DNA from: Paraburkholderia tuberum STM678
GTDB taxonomy: Bacteria > Pseudomonadota > Gammaproteobacteria > Burkholderiales > Burkholderiaceae
Reading direction: 5' to 3'
DNA length: 64,000 nucleotides
Assembly: GCF_902833905.1 (NCBI RefSeq)
Contig: NZ_CADFGP010000018.1
Location: 62,001-126,000, forward strand
Notes under the pieces: model-generated
Databases searched by the model: none
What the model was told of the DNA's origin: nothing
The model's input: the letters and a program-made list of their open reading frames with translations, nothing else
Made by a program: the position numbers and the translations under genes
Shown: positions 54,029 to 62,900 of the stretch, in pieces
Position numbering within the stretch: the first letter of the stretch is position 1
How the letters are laid out: every line of letters starts with the position of its first letter

Positions 54029-55936
54029 ATGGTTTCGATACGTTTGCCTGACGGTTCTGTTCGACAGTACGAGCATCCGGTGACCGTCGCCGAAGTGGCC
54101 GCCTCGATCGGCCCCGGTCTCGCGAAAGCCGCGCTCGGCGGCAAGATCGACGGGGAGCTGGTCGATACGTCCATGCTGATCGATCACGACGTGGCGCTCG
54201 CCATCGTCACGGAGAAGGACGCAGACGGTCTCGATATCATCCGCCACTCGACGGCGCACCTGCTCGCGTACGCGGTGAAGGATCTGTACCCGGAAGCGCA
54301 GGTCACGATCGGCCCGGTCATCGACAACGGTTTCTATTACGACTTCTCCTATAACCGTCCTTTCACGCCGGAAGATCTCGAAAAGATCGAAAAGCGCATG
54401 CAGGAACTCTCGAAGAGGGACGAGCCGGTGTCGCGTCGCGTGGTGTCCCGCGACGAAGCGGTCGAGTACTTCAAGAGCATCGGTGAAAAGTACAAGGCCG
54501 AGATCATCGAATCGATCCCCGCTAGCGACGAAATCAAACTGTACTCGCATGGCGGCTTCACGGACCTGTGCCGCGGCCCCCACGTGCCGTCCACCGGCAA
54601 GCTGAAGGTCTTCAAGCTGATGAAAGTCGCGGGCGCGTACTGGCGTGGCGACTCGAAGAACGAGCAACTGCAGCGCATCTACGGCACGGCCTGGACGAAG
54701 AAGGAAGACCAGGAAGCGTATCTCCACATGCTCGAAGAAGCCGAGAAGCGCGACCATCGCAAGCTTGGTAAGCAGCTCGACCTGTTCCACATGCAGGACG
54801 AGTCGCCGGGCATGGTGTTCTGGCATCCGCGCGGCTGGACGCTGTGGCAGCAAGTCGAGCAGTACATGCGCCGTCGCGTGAACGACGCCGGCTACCTAGA
54901 AATCAAGACGCCGTTGATCATGGACCGCTCGCTGTGGGAAGCGTCGGGCCACTGGCAGAACTATCGTGAAAACATGTTCACGACGGAATCGGAAAAGCGC
55001 GACTACGCGATCAAGCCGATGAACTGCCCCGGTCACGTGCAGGTGTTCAATCACGGTCTGCGCTCGTATCGCGATCTGCCGCTGCGTTACGCGGAGTTCG
55101 GTTCGTGCCATCGCAACGAATCGTCGGGCGCGCTGCATGGACTGATGCGTGTGCGCGGCTTCGTGCAGGACGACGCGCATATTTTCTGTACCGAAGATCA
55201 GTTCATCAGCGAATCGATCGCGTTCAACACGCTGGCAATGAGCGTCTACCGCGACTTCGGCTTTGATAGCGTCGAGATCAAGCTGTCACTGCGCCCGGAT
55301 GCGCGCGCCGGCACCGACGAAACTTGGGATCGCGCGGAGCAGGGACTGCGCGAGGCGCTGACGGCCTGCGGCGTCACGTGGGAAGAGTTGCCCGGCGAGG
55401 GTGCATTCTACGGCCCGAAGGTCGAGTATCACATCAAGGACGCGCTCGGCCGCTCGTGGCAGTGCGGTACGCTGCAGCTCGACATGGTGTTGCCGGCGCG
55501 GCTGGGTGCCGAATACGTTGCCGAAGACAACAGTCGCCGTCGCCCGATCATGCTGCACCGGGCGATCGTCGGATCGATGGAGCGTTTCCTCGGGATTCTG
55601 ATCGAGCACCATGCCGGTGCAATGCCCGCTTGGCTCGCGCCGATGCAGGTCGTTGTGATGAATATTGCGGAAAGTCAGGCCGAATACGCGCAGGCGCTAG
55701 CCCAATCGTTGCAAAAACAAGGGGTTAGAGTCGAGGCCGATTTGCGCAACGAGAAGATTAGCTATAAAATACGCGAGCACACGCTGGAAAAGGTCCCCTA
55801 CCTGTTGGTAGTCGGCGACAAGGAGCGTGAAGCGCAAACGGTAGCCGTGCGTGCCCGTGGTGGTGTCGATATGGGTGTAATGCCTGTTGACGCCTTCATT
55901 GAGCGTCTGCGCCAGGACGTGCAGTCGTTCAACTGA
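54029..55936 (+). CDS. thrS: Threonyl-tRNA synthetase
   Basis: A 635-residue class II synthetase: TGS domain (~1-62), editing domain with HSTAHLLAYAV (~75-85), motif 2 FGSCHRNESSGALHGLMRVRGF, zinc ligands including MNCPGHV, and anticodon domain. Start at 54029 (MVSIRLPDGS). First gene of the classical thrS-infC-rpmI-rplT-pheST-ihfA cluster. Confidence 0.97.
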   Translation: MVSIRLPDGSVRQYEHPVTVAEVAASIGPGLAKAALGGKIDGELVDTSMLIDHDVALAIVTEKDADGLDIIRHSTAHLLAYAVKDLYPEAQVTIGPVIDNGFYYDFSYNRPFTPEDLEKIEKRMQELSKRDEPVSRRVVSRDEAVEYFKSIGEKYKAEIIESIPASDEIKLYSHGGFTDLCRGPHVPSTGKLKVFKLMKVAGAYWRGDSKNEQLQRIYGTAWTKKEDQEAYLHMLEEAEKRDHRKLGKQLDLFHMQDESPGMVFWHPRGWTLWQQVEQYMRRRVNDAGYLEIKTPLIMDRSLWEASGHWQNYRENMFTTESEKRDYAIKPMNCPGHVQVFNHGLRSYRDLPLRYAEFGSCHRNESSGALHGLMRVRGFVQDDAHIFCTEDQFISESIAFNTLAMSVYRDFGFDSVEIKLSLRPDARAGTDETWDRAEQGLREALTACGVTWEELPGEGAFYGPKVEYHIKDALGRSWQCGTLQLDMVLPARLGAEYVAEDNSRRRPIMLHRAIVGSMERFLGILIEHHAGAMPAWLAPMQVVVMNIAESQAEYAQALAQSLQKQGVRVEADLRNEKISYKIREHTLEKVPYLLVVGDKEREAQTVAVRARGGVDMGVMPVDAFIERLRQDVQSFN

Positions 55937-55985
55937 GCCACTTGGTACCCGGCTCGTTTTTTTTAATTTTTAGAGGAAACGTAAC

Positions 55986-56510
55986 ATCGCTACTGATAAG
56001 TCTGCGCACCGCATCAACGGTGAAATTACAGCACCCGAGGTGCGACTGGTCGGCGTCGAGAACGAACCGCTCGGCATCGTGAAACTCGCTGATGCGTTCC
56101 GCATGTCGGAACAGCAGGACGTAGATCTGGTCGAAATCGCTCCGCAAGCGGTTCCGCCAGTTTGCCGCTTGATGGACTACGGCAAGTTCAAGTACCAGGA
56201 AGCGAAGAAGCAACACGAGGCCAAGCTCAAGCAGAAGGTCATCCAGGTCAAGGAAGTCAAATTCCGCCCAGGTACCGACGACGGTGATTACAACGTCAAG
56301 CTGCGCAATCTCGTCCGCTTCCTCGAAGACGGCGACAAGACGAAAATCACGTTGCGTTTCCGTGGCCGCGAAATGGCTCACCAGGAAATCGGCATGCGCA
56401 TGCTCGAACGCCTGCGCACCGACCTCGACGAAGTCGGTCAGGTCGAGCAGATGCCGAAAATGGAAGGGCGCCAGATGATCATGGTGCTCGCTCCGAAGAA
56501 AAAGAAGTAA
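55986..56510 (+). CDS. infC: Translation initiation factor IF-3, rare AUC start
   Basis: A 174-residue IF3. No ATG, GTG or TTG precedes the conserved N-terminus: the family sequence ATDKSAHRINGEI begins directly after an ATC at 55986, with GAGGAAACG upstream. infC is the classic user of near-cognate starts (AUU in E. coli), which lets IF3 repress its own translation. The first GTG (56040) would remove 18 conserved residues. Both domains are complete (ending in MVLAPKKKK). Follows thrS by 49 bases. Confidence 0.92.
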   Translation: MATDKSAHRINGEITAPEVRLVGVENEPLGIVKLADAFRMSEQQDVDLVEIAPQAVPPVCRLMDYGKFKYQEAKKQHEAKLKQKVIQVKEVKFRPGTDDGDYNVKLRNLVRFLEDGDKTKITLRFRGREMAHQEIGMRMLERLRTDLDEVGQVEQMPKMEGRQMIMVLAPKKKK

Positions 56511-56768
56511 GCGCGAAGCAGTTGGCCGGAGCGACGGCGTGCCATGTGGCGCGCGCTCCGGCGTCGCAAGGTTGTTGGATGCTGTGCTGGGTGTCCGGCT
56601 TGGTGTCGGAAGGTTTCGGAACGTCGCGCATGCAAGTGCGCAGTGGTTCCCGAAAAGCGGCCGCTGGCGGTATCGGCGGTCTGCATACCAAGTGGAATGG
56701 GTTTCGAAGGGCGGGAAATGGCCATCTGGCCGACCGCACACCCATGTCCATCTAATAATGGAGTTGTC
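56511..56768. other. infC-rpmI gap
   Basis: No gene is supported in this 258-bp gap. In E. coli, L20 binds near the infC-rpmI boundary to repress rpmI-rplT; a comparable structured leader is expected here but I cannot identify its pseudoknot by eye. Confidence 0.3.
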
Positions 56769-56966
56769 ATGCCGAAGATGAAGACCAAGAAGAGCGCTGC
56801 AAAGCGCTTCGTGGTGCGTCCGGGCGGTACCGTCAAGCGCGGTCAGGCCTTCAAGCGTCACATTCTTACCAAGAAGACCACCAAGAACAAACGCCATCTG
56901 CGCGGCTCCACGGCAGTTCATGATTCCGATCTGAACTCCGTTCGCGCAATGCTGCCGTTCGCTTAA
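56769..56966 (+). CDS. rpmI: 50S ribosomal protein L35
   Basis: A 65-residue basic protein with the L35 signature MPKMKTKKSAAKRF and GQAFKRHILTKKTTKNKRHL. GGAGTTGTC precedes the ATG. Confidence 0.97.
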   Translation: MPKMKTKKSAAKRFVVRPGGTVKRGQAFKRHILTKKTTKNKRHLRGSTAVHDSDLNSVRAMLPFA

Positions 56967-56995
56967 CCCTTAACCGACACTCATAGGAGCGAAAC

Positions 56996-57355
56996 ATGCC
57001 TCGAGTAAAACGTGGGGTTACCGCACGGGCCCGTCACAAGAAGATCATCAAGCTGGCCAAGGGTTACCGCGGCCGTCGCAATAACGTCTATCGCATCGCC
57101 AAGCAGGCGGTCATGCGCGCAGGCCAATACGCCTACCGCGACCGCCGCAACAAGAAGCGTGTGTTCCGCGCACTGTGGATCACGCGTATCAACGCGGCGG
57201 TGCGTCAGCACGACATGACGTACAGCGTGTTCATCAACGGCCTGAAGAAGGCGTCGATCGAACTGGACCGTAAGGTGCTGGCCGACATGGCTGTGTTCGA
57301 CAAGGCTGCTTTTGCTGCGATCGTTCAGCAGGTGAAAGCCGCCGTTGCAGCCTGA
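56996..57355 (+). CDS. rplT: 50S ribosomal protein L20
   Basis: A 119-residue protein ([19 protein letters not shown], then [16 protein letters not shown]). AGGAGCG stands before the ATG, 29 bases after rpmI. An assembly protein and, by analogy, repressor of this operon. Confidence 0.97.
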
Positions 57356-57426
57356 TTGCGCTTCTGGCAATTAAAACTGCGTGGTTCGTTGCAGCGAACA
57401 TCCGGTAGTCTCGGTGACGCTGCAAC

Positions 57427-57458
57427 AAAAACGGGGCTCCTCACCGAGCCCCGTTTTT
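57427..57458 (+). terminator. Intrinsic terminator after rplT
   Basis: ACGGGGCTC pairs with GAGCCCCGT around CTCACC, with an A run before and TTTTT after. It separates the ribosomal unit from pheST, perhaps as an attenuator; I see no phenylalanine-rich leader peptide. Confidence 0.9.
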
Positions 57459-57513
57459 GTTGGTAGAACCAGTTTTGTTTCGATAGAACACTGACGTTGA
57501 AATGATGGGATCA

Positions 57514-58527
57514 ATGGATCTGGACCAGATTGTCGCCGACGCGCAAAAAGCCTTCGCAGAAGCCCCCGACGTCACCACCCTCGAGAACGAGAAAGCGCGC
57601 TTTCTCGGTAAGGCGGGTGCGCTGACCGAGCTGTTGAAGGGCCTTGGCAAACTCGATCCCGAAACGCGCAAGACCGAAGGCGCACGGATCAACCTCGTCA
57701 AGCAACAGGTCGAGGCCGCGCTCACAGCACGTCGTCAGGCGCTCGCCGACGCACTTCTGAACCAGCGTCTCGCTGCTGAAGCGATCGACGTCACGCTGCC
57801 GGGCCGCGGCGCCAATGCAGGGAGCCTGCACCCGGTGATGCGCACCTGGGAGCGCGTCGAACAGATTTTCCGTACGATCGGATTCGACGTGGCCGACGGT
57901 CCCGAGATCGAAACCGACTGGTACAACTTCACCTCGCTGAACAGCCCGGAAAACCATCCGGCGCGTTCGATGCAGGACACCTTCTACGTCGACGGCAAGG
58001 ATGCCGACGGCCGCCCGCTGCTGCTGCGCACGCATACGAGCCCGATGCAGGTGCGCTACGCGCGCACCAACACGCCGCCGATCAAGGTGATCGTGCCGGG
58101 CCGCACCTATCGCGTGGATAGCGACGCGACGCATTCGCCGATGTTCAACCAGGTCGAAGGCCTGTGGATTGACGAGAACATCAGCTTCGCGGACCTGAAG
58201 GGCGTCTATACCGACTTCCTGAAGAAATTCTTCGAGCGCGACGACATTCTCGTGCGCTTCCGTCCGTCGTATTTCCCGTTCACCGAACCGTCGGCCGAGA
58301 TCGACATGCAGTTCGAAACGGGCAAGAACGCGGGCAAGTGGCTCGAAATTTCGGGCTCCGGCCAGGTGCATCCAACTGTGATCCGCAACATGGGTCTCGA
58401 CCCGGAGCGCTACATCGGCTTCGCTTTCGGCAGTGGCCTCGAGCGTCTCACGATGCTGCGTTACGGCGTGCAGGACCTGCGCCTGTTTTTCGAAAACGAC
58501 CTGCGATTCCTGCGTCAATTCGCGTGA
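57514..58527 (+). CDS. pheS: Phenylalanyl-tRNA synthetase alpha subunit
   Basis: A 337-residue class II alpha subunit with motif 2/3 regions PLLLRTHTSPMQVRYA and GFAFGSGLERLTMLRYG. The ATG at 57514 (MDLDQIVADAQ) is the usual start; 57502 adds MMGS and has no better ribosome binding site. Confidence 0.96.
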   Translation: MDLDQIVADAQKAFAEAPDVTTLENEKARFLGKAGALTELLKGLGKLDPETRKTEGARINLVKQQVEAALTARRQALADALLNQRLAAEAIDVTLPGRGANAGSLHPVMRTWERVEQIFRTIGFDVADGPEIETDWYNFTSLNSPENHPARSMQDTFYVDGKDADGRPLLLRTHTSPMQVRYARTNTPPIKVIVPGRTYRVDSDATHSPMFNQVEGLWIDENISFADLKGVYTDFLKKFFERDDILVRFRPSYFPFTEPSAEIDMQFETGKNAGKWLEISGSGQVHPTVIRNMGLDPERYIGFAFGSGLERLTMLRYGVQDLRLFFENDLRFLRQFA

Positions 58528-58687
58528 CCCGGCGCGCGCGAGCGCGACGAAGCATAAATCGCGGCAGCGCACCTGGTGCGCGCCGCGAGCGTCCCCGGCA
58601 GAGCTCGCTGAACCGGCGCAAGACCACCGGGCTTTACGAAGCATCTGCCGGACGTGGACCTAACCTGATCACAACGTACACAGAACC

Positions 58688-61123
58688 ATGCAATTTCCGG
58701 AATCCTGGCTCAGAACTTTTGTCGATCCGCAACTGACCACCGACGAGCTGTCGCACGCGTTGACGATGGCGGGTCTCGAAGTCGAAGACCTGCGGACGGC
58801 CGCGCCGCCGACCTCGAAGATCGTCGTCGGCCAGGTGCTGGAAGTCGTCAAGCACCCGGATGCGGACAAGCTCAACGTGTGTCAGGTCGACGCTGGCACC
58901 GGCGCGACGCTCAACATCGTGTGCGGCGCGCCGAATGTTGCGTCCGGCATCAAGGTGCCGGTCGCGCTGGTCGGCGCGCAACTGCCGCCGGCCGAAGAGG
59001 GCGGCGCACCGTTCGCGATCAAGCTGTCGAAGCTGCGCGGCGTGGAAAGCCAGGGCATGCTGTGCTCGGCGCGCGAGCTGAAGCTCTCCGACGATCACAG
59101 CGGTCTGATGATCCTGCCGGAAGACACGCCGATCGGCGAGGACATCCGCGACACGCTCAATCTCGACGACACCGTTTTTGAAATCAAGCTGACGCCGAAC
59201 AAGGCCGACTGTCTGTCGGTCTTCGGCGTCGCGCGAGAAACGTCGGCGATTACCGGAGCGCCGCTGCGTCCGCTCGAAATCAAGCCGGCTCCGGTCACGC
59301 TCAACGAAACGCTGCCCGTGAAAATCTCCGCGCCCGATCTGTGCGGCCGTTTCTCGGGCCGCGTGATCCGCGGCGTCAATGCGCGCGCGAAGTCGCCGCA
59401 ATGGATGGTCGAGCGTCTCGAGCGCTCCGGCCAGCGCAGCATTTCCGCGCTCGTCGACATCTCGAACTATGTGATGCTCGAGCTGGGGCGTCCGTCGCAC
59501 GTGTTCGATCTCGACAAGATCCACGGCGGCATGGACGTACGCTGGGGCCGCAAGGGCGAAACGCTGAAGCTGCTGAACGGGAACACGGTCGAGCTCGACG
59601 AAACGGTCGGTGTGATCGCCGACGAGCAGCATATCGAAAGCCTCGCGGGCATCATGGGCGGCGACAGCACCGCGGTCACGCTCGACACCACCCACATCTA
59701 TCTCGAGGCCGCGTTCTGGTGGCCCGACAGCATTCGTGGTCGCTCGCGCAAGTACAACTTTTCGACCGATGCAGGCCATCGCTTCGAGCGCGGCGTCGAC
59801 TACGCGACGACCGTCGATCATATCGAGCGCATCACGCAGCTGATCCTCGACATCTGCGGCGGCGAAGCGGGTCCGGTCGACGATCAGATCGTCAACGTGC
59901 CGAAGCGCGCGCCCGTGAAGATGCGCGTTTCGCGCGCGAACCGCATCATCGGCGTCGCGATCGGTGTCGATGAAATCGCGCAGATCTTCACGCGCCTCGG
60001 CCTCTCGTTCGAGCGTGACGGCGATACGTTCTCGGTGATGCCGCCGTCGTACCGCTTCGATCTCGAAATCGAAGAGGACCTGATCGAAGAGGTCGCGCGT
60101 ATCCACGGCTTCGAAAAGATTCCGGCGCGCCCGCCGGTCGCGACCAGCGAAATGCGCGCGACCAACGAAACGCAACGCTCCATCCACGCGATCCGTCATG
60201 CGCTCGCCGCGCGCGACTACGCGGAAACGGTGAACTTCAGCTTCGTCGACGCGGAGTGGGAGCAGGACTTCGCAGGCAACAGCAACCCCGTGCGTCTGAT
60301 CAACCCGATCGCGAGCCAACTGTCGGTGATGCGCACGACGTTGTTCGGCAGCCTGATTCATGTGTTGCGCACGAATCTGAACCGTCGCGCGGCGGACCGC
60401 GTGCGCGTGTTTGAAGCAGGTCGCGTATTCCTGCACGATCCGTCGATCAAGGCCGGCGAGCTGACCGTCGAAGGTTTCGCGCAGCCGAAGATGATCGGCG
60501 CGCTCGCCTATGGGCCCGCGCTCGACGAGCAGTGGGGCGCACCGACGCGTGCCGTCGACTTCTTCGACGTGAAGGGCGACCTCGAAGCGCTGGTCGCACC
60601 GGCGGTCGCGCGGTTCGTACAGGCCGAGCATCCGGCGCTGCATCCGGGACGCAGCGCGCGGATCGAATTGAATGGTCGCGCAGTGGGCTGGATTGGCGAA
60701 TTGCATCCGCGCTGGATGCAAAAATATGATTTGCCGCATGCGCCGATTCTGTTTGAAATCGAAGCGGAAGCATTAATGCAACGGGTATTGCCGATTCCGT
60801 CGGAAGTTTCAAAATTCCCGCCGGTACGACGTGATATCGCGGTGGTCGTCGATCAGAAAATCGAGGTTCAGGCGCTGCTCGACGAGCTTCAGAAGGCCCA
60901 GTCCGAACCGGCCTGCAAGGCTGTCCAGAAGGTTGCACTTTTCGACGAATTTCGTCCAAAATCAAACACTTCCGGTGGTCTGGCCGCGCACGAGAAAAGC
61001 CTTGCGTTCCGGGTGACCTTGCAAGATACTGGCGGAACCCTTCAGGATGAAACGGTCGATCTGGCTATTCAAACTCTGGTGGAACGTCTAGCTCGAGTAT
61101 ATGGCGCACGGTTGCGCGGATAA
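58688..61123 (+). CDS. pheT: Phenylalanyl-tRNA synthetase beta subunit
   Basis: An 811-residue beta subunit: EMAP/tRNA-binding domain (~40-150, VVGQVLEVVKHPDADKLNVCQVD), B3/B4 editing domain, B5, and C-terminal anticodon-binding FDX-ACB domain (VSKFPPVRRDIAVVVD). Follows pheS by 160 bases. Confidence 0.97.
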   Translation: MQFPESWLRTFVDPQLTTDELSHALTMAGLEVEDLRTAAPPTSKIVVGQVLEVVKHPDADKLNVCQVDAGTGATLNIVCGAPNVASGIKVPVALVGAQLPPAEEGGAPFAIKLSKLRGVESQGMLCSARELKLSDDHSGLMILPEDTPIGEDIRDTLNLDDTVFEIKLTPNKADCLSVFGVARETSAITGAPLRPLEIKPAPVTLNETLPVKISAPDLCGRFSGRVIRGVNARAKSPQWMVERLERSGQRSISALVDISNYVMLELGRPSHVFDLDKIHGGMDVRWGRKGETLKLLNGNTVELDETVGVIADEQHIESLAGIMGGDSTAVTLDTTHIYLEAAFWWPDSIRGRSRKYNFSTDAGHRFERGVDYATTVDHIERITQLILDICGGEAGPVDDQIVNVPKRAPVKMRVSRANRIIGVAIGVDEIAQIFTRLGLSFERDGDTFSVMPPSYRFDLEIEEDLIEEVARIHGFEKIPARPPVATSEMRATNETQRSIHAIRHALAARDYAETVNFSFVDAEWEQDFAGNSNPVRLINPIASQLSVMRTTLFGSLIHVLRTNLNRRAADRVRVFEAGRVFLHDPSIKAGELTVEGFAQPKMIGALAYGPALDEQWGAPTRAVDFFDVKGDLEALVAPAVARFVQAEHPALHPGRSARIELNGRAVGWIGELHPRWMQKYDLPHAPILFEIEAEALMQRVLPIPSEVSKFPPVRRDIAVVVDQKIEVQALLDELQKAQSEPACKAVQKVALFDEFRPKSNTSGGLAAHEKSLAFRVTLQDTGGTLQDETVDLAIQTLVERLARVYGARLRG

Positions 61124-61192
61124 CCCGCATTTAACAATTGCACGGCTGTTTCCGCATCCATTGTTTTACGCTTGGCGCGCCATTTGATAGAT

Positions 61193-61609
61193 ATGAATGA
61201 AATGAACTCGAGTGATTTCGAAGCCCTTCTTACGGCGCAACGCAGCGCCATGATTCGAGATATTCCGACATCATCCGCCGTCGTTTCCAATGAAACGCCG
61301 ACACTCACCAAGGCGGAACTTGCCGAGTTGCTGTTCGACAATGTCGGGCTCAACAAGCGGGAAGCGAAGGACATGGTCGAGGCGTTCTTCGAGGTGATCC
61401 GCGATGCGCTCGAGAGCGGCGACAGCGTGAAGCTGTCGGGCTTCGGCAACTTCCAGTTGCGCGACAAGCCGCAGCGTCCCGGCAGAAATCCGAAGACGGG
61501 CGAGGCGATTCCGATTGCGGCACGTCGCGTGGTGACGTTTCATGCAAGTCAAAAACTGAAGGCGCTCGTCGAAAACGGCGCCGAAGCGAGCTTCTCGCGC
61601 GCTGATTGA
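61193..61609 (+). CDS. ihfA: Integration host factor alpha subunit
   Basis: A 138-residue DNA-bending protein. The bacterial histone-like fold starts at ~TLTKAELAELLFDNVGLNKREAKD and contains the intercalating-proline arm RPGRNPKTGEAIPI. The ~37-residue N-terminal extension beyond E. coli IhfA is normal for Burkholderiaceae. Start at 61193 (MNEMNSSDF); a TTG at 61172 is less likely. Confidence 0.93.
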   Translation: MNEMNSSDFEALLTAQRSAMIRDIPTSSAVVSNETPTLTKAELAELLFDNVGLNKREAKDMVEAFFEVIRDALESGDSVKLSGFGNFQLRDKPQRPGRNPKTGEAIPIAARRVVTFHASQKLKALVENGAEASFSRAD

Positions 61610-61648
61610 CTGGCGCGCTTTCGGGCAACCCATCACGGCTAACTGACG

Positions 61649-62065
61649 ATGACAGCGACGATCGAAAAAGTCGTCTTGCCTCCGATTCCGGCGAAGCGGT
61701 ACTTCACGATTGGTGAGGTCAGCGAACTTTGTGGGGTAAAGCCTCACGTGCTGCGTTACTGGGAGCAGGAGTTCACCCAGTTGAGGCCGGTCAAGCGGCG
61801 CGGCAATCGTCGGTATTATCAGCATCACGAGGTGCTGCTGATCCGGCGGATTCGAGAGTTGCTGTACGAGCAGGGTTTTACGATCAACGGGGCGCGCAAC
61901 CGGCTCGATTCGCATGGCGGCGGTGGGCCGGATGCGGTGGTCGAAGAGGGTGAGGCTACCGCCGGAGTCGCGGGTCAGGTGCAGGCATCGGCGGCAACGG
62001 TTGCGGTCGATGTCGAGAAGTTGCGCCAGGAACTGCAGAACGTAATCGATCTGCTGGGCCACTAG
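61649..62065 (+). CDS. MerR-family regulator (YcgE/CarA-like)
   Basis: A 138-residue protein: MerR HTH (YFTIGEVSELCGVKPHVLRYWEQEF, ~18-42) then a Gly-rich linker and a short C-terminal helix. No cysteine-based metal site. Found after ihfA in many beta- and gammaproteobacteria; target unknown. Confidence 0.9.
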   Translation: MTATIEKVVLPPIPAKRYFTIGEVSELCGVKPHVLRYWEQEFTQLRPVKRRGNRRYYQHHEVLLIRRIRELLYEQGFTINGARNRLDSHGGGGPDAVVEEGEATAGVAGQVQASAATVAVDVEKLRQELQNVIDLLGH

Positions 62066-62123
62066 TTCATGGACTTGTTCGCTTTGTTCGTGTCGAGCGG
62101 TTCTAATCGAATGAAGTGTCTGT

Positions 62124-62129
62124 TATAAT
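62124..62129 (+). promoter_or_regulatory. -10 element of tRNA-Pro
   Basis: A perfect TATAAT lies 11 bases before the tRNA. The -35 is weak (TTCTAA at 62101-62106). Confidence 0.65.
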
Positions 62130-62140
62130 TTTCTTCTGTT

Positions 62141-62219
<79 letters not shown>

Positions 62220-62225
62220 AAGATC

Positions 62226-62262
62226 AAAAGGACTTACGGTGAAAGCCGTAAGTCCTTTTTTC
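62226..62262 (+). terminator. Intrinsic terminator after tRNA-Pro
   Basis: AAAAGGACTTACGG pairs with CCGTAAGTCCTTTT around TGAAAG, then more T. Confidence 0.92.
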
Positions 62263-62294
62263 TTGCCCGTCGCGCGGGGCAGCGTTTCCCGCTG

Positions 62295-62705
62295 TTAACG
62301 CTTCGCCCACGCTAATCTGCATCCCGAAGCCTCGATTGCTTTGCTCATGCGCTCGGTTTCGGCTGTCTTGCACATCGCGACCGCCGTGGGCAGCATCGAC
62401 CCGCCGCCCCATTCCCGAGAAGCCGATTTTTTGCAGTTGGCGTCACGGCGCGTTTTCCACGCGGTGAGCCTCTTCTCGATCGCCGCTTTGCAACTCGCCG
62501 ACACCGCGGCCTTGCCCTTGACGACCTGCTCCAGCTTCTGCTCCGCGACGATCTGATCGCGCCACGCGCACAGATTCATGCTCATCTGATTCGCGTCGCA
62601 ATGCGACAGGGCCGCGTCGACCTCACTGGCGGGCAGTCCACTGCGGGTTGCGATGACGTCGGCTGGATTGGATGCGGTTGCCAGTGCCGAACTACGCAGG
62701 CGTGC
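62295..62705 (-). pseudogene. DUF1311/LprI-like lysozyme inhibitor gene, 5' end lost
   Basis: The C-terminal frame has the DUF1311 layout: MNLCAWRDQIVAEQKLEQV, a repeated set of cysteines (SCKAAIEK, DANCKK, VAMCKTAE, ASGCRLA) and GGGSMLPTAVAMC. Upstream of the ATG at 62583-62585 the frame stays open and reads ALATASNPADV and LPASEVDAALSHCDANQ, which look like the end of a signal peptide and the mature N-terminus. It is then closed by TAG at 62706-62708 with no start or hydrophobic core, so the 5' end seems deleted. A short product from the internal ATG would lack export. The 195 bases to the next gene hold no supported gene. Confidence 0.6.
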
Positions 62706-62900
62706 CTATCCCGCAGGTGCAATTGTTCGCTACGTCGTTGTCGTAGCGAAGGACAGCGCCCTCATGCATCCGCAATGCAGTCCATCCGGCATCGGTCAAC
62801 TCTTTTGATTCGTTTGGCAGGCTCAGCTCCTCAATAATCGGCGAGTGCAATCTGGCAGACTTGTCACCGGCACGCGTTCGCATTCGCAAGCGCACACGAA

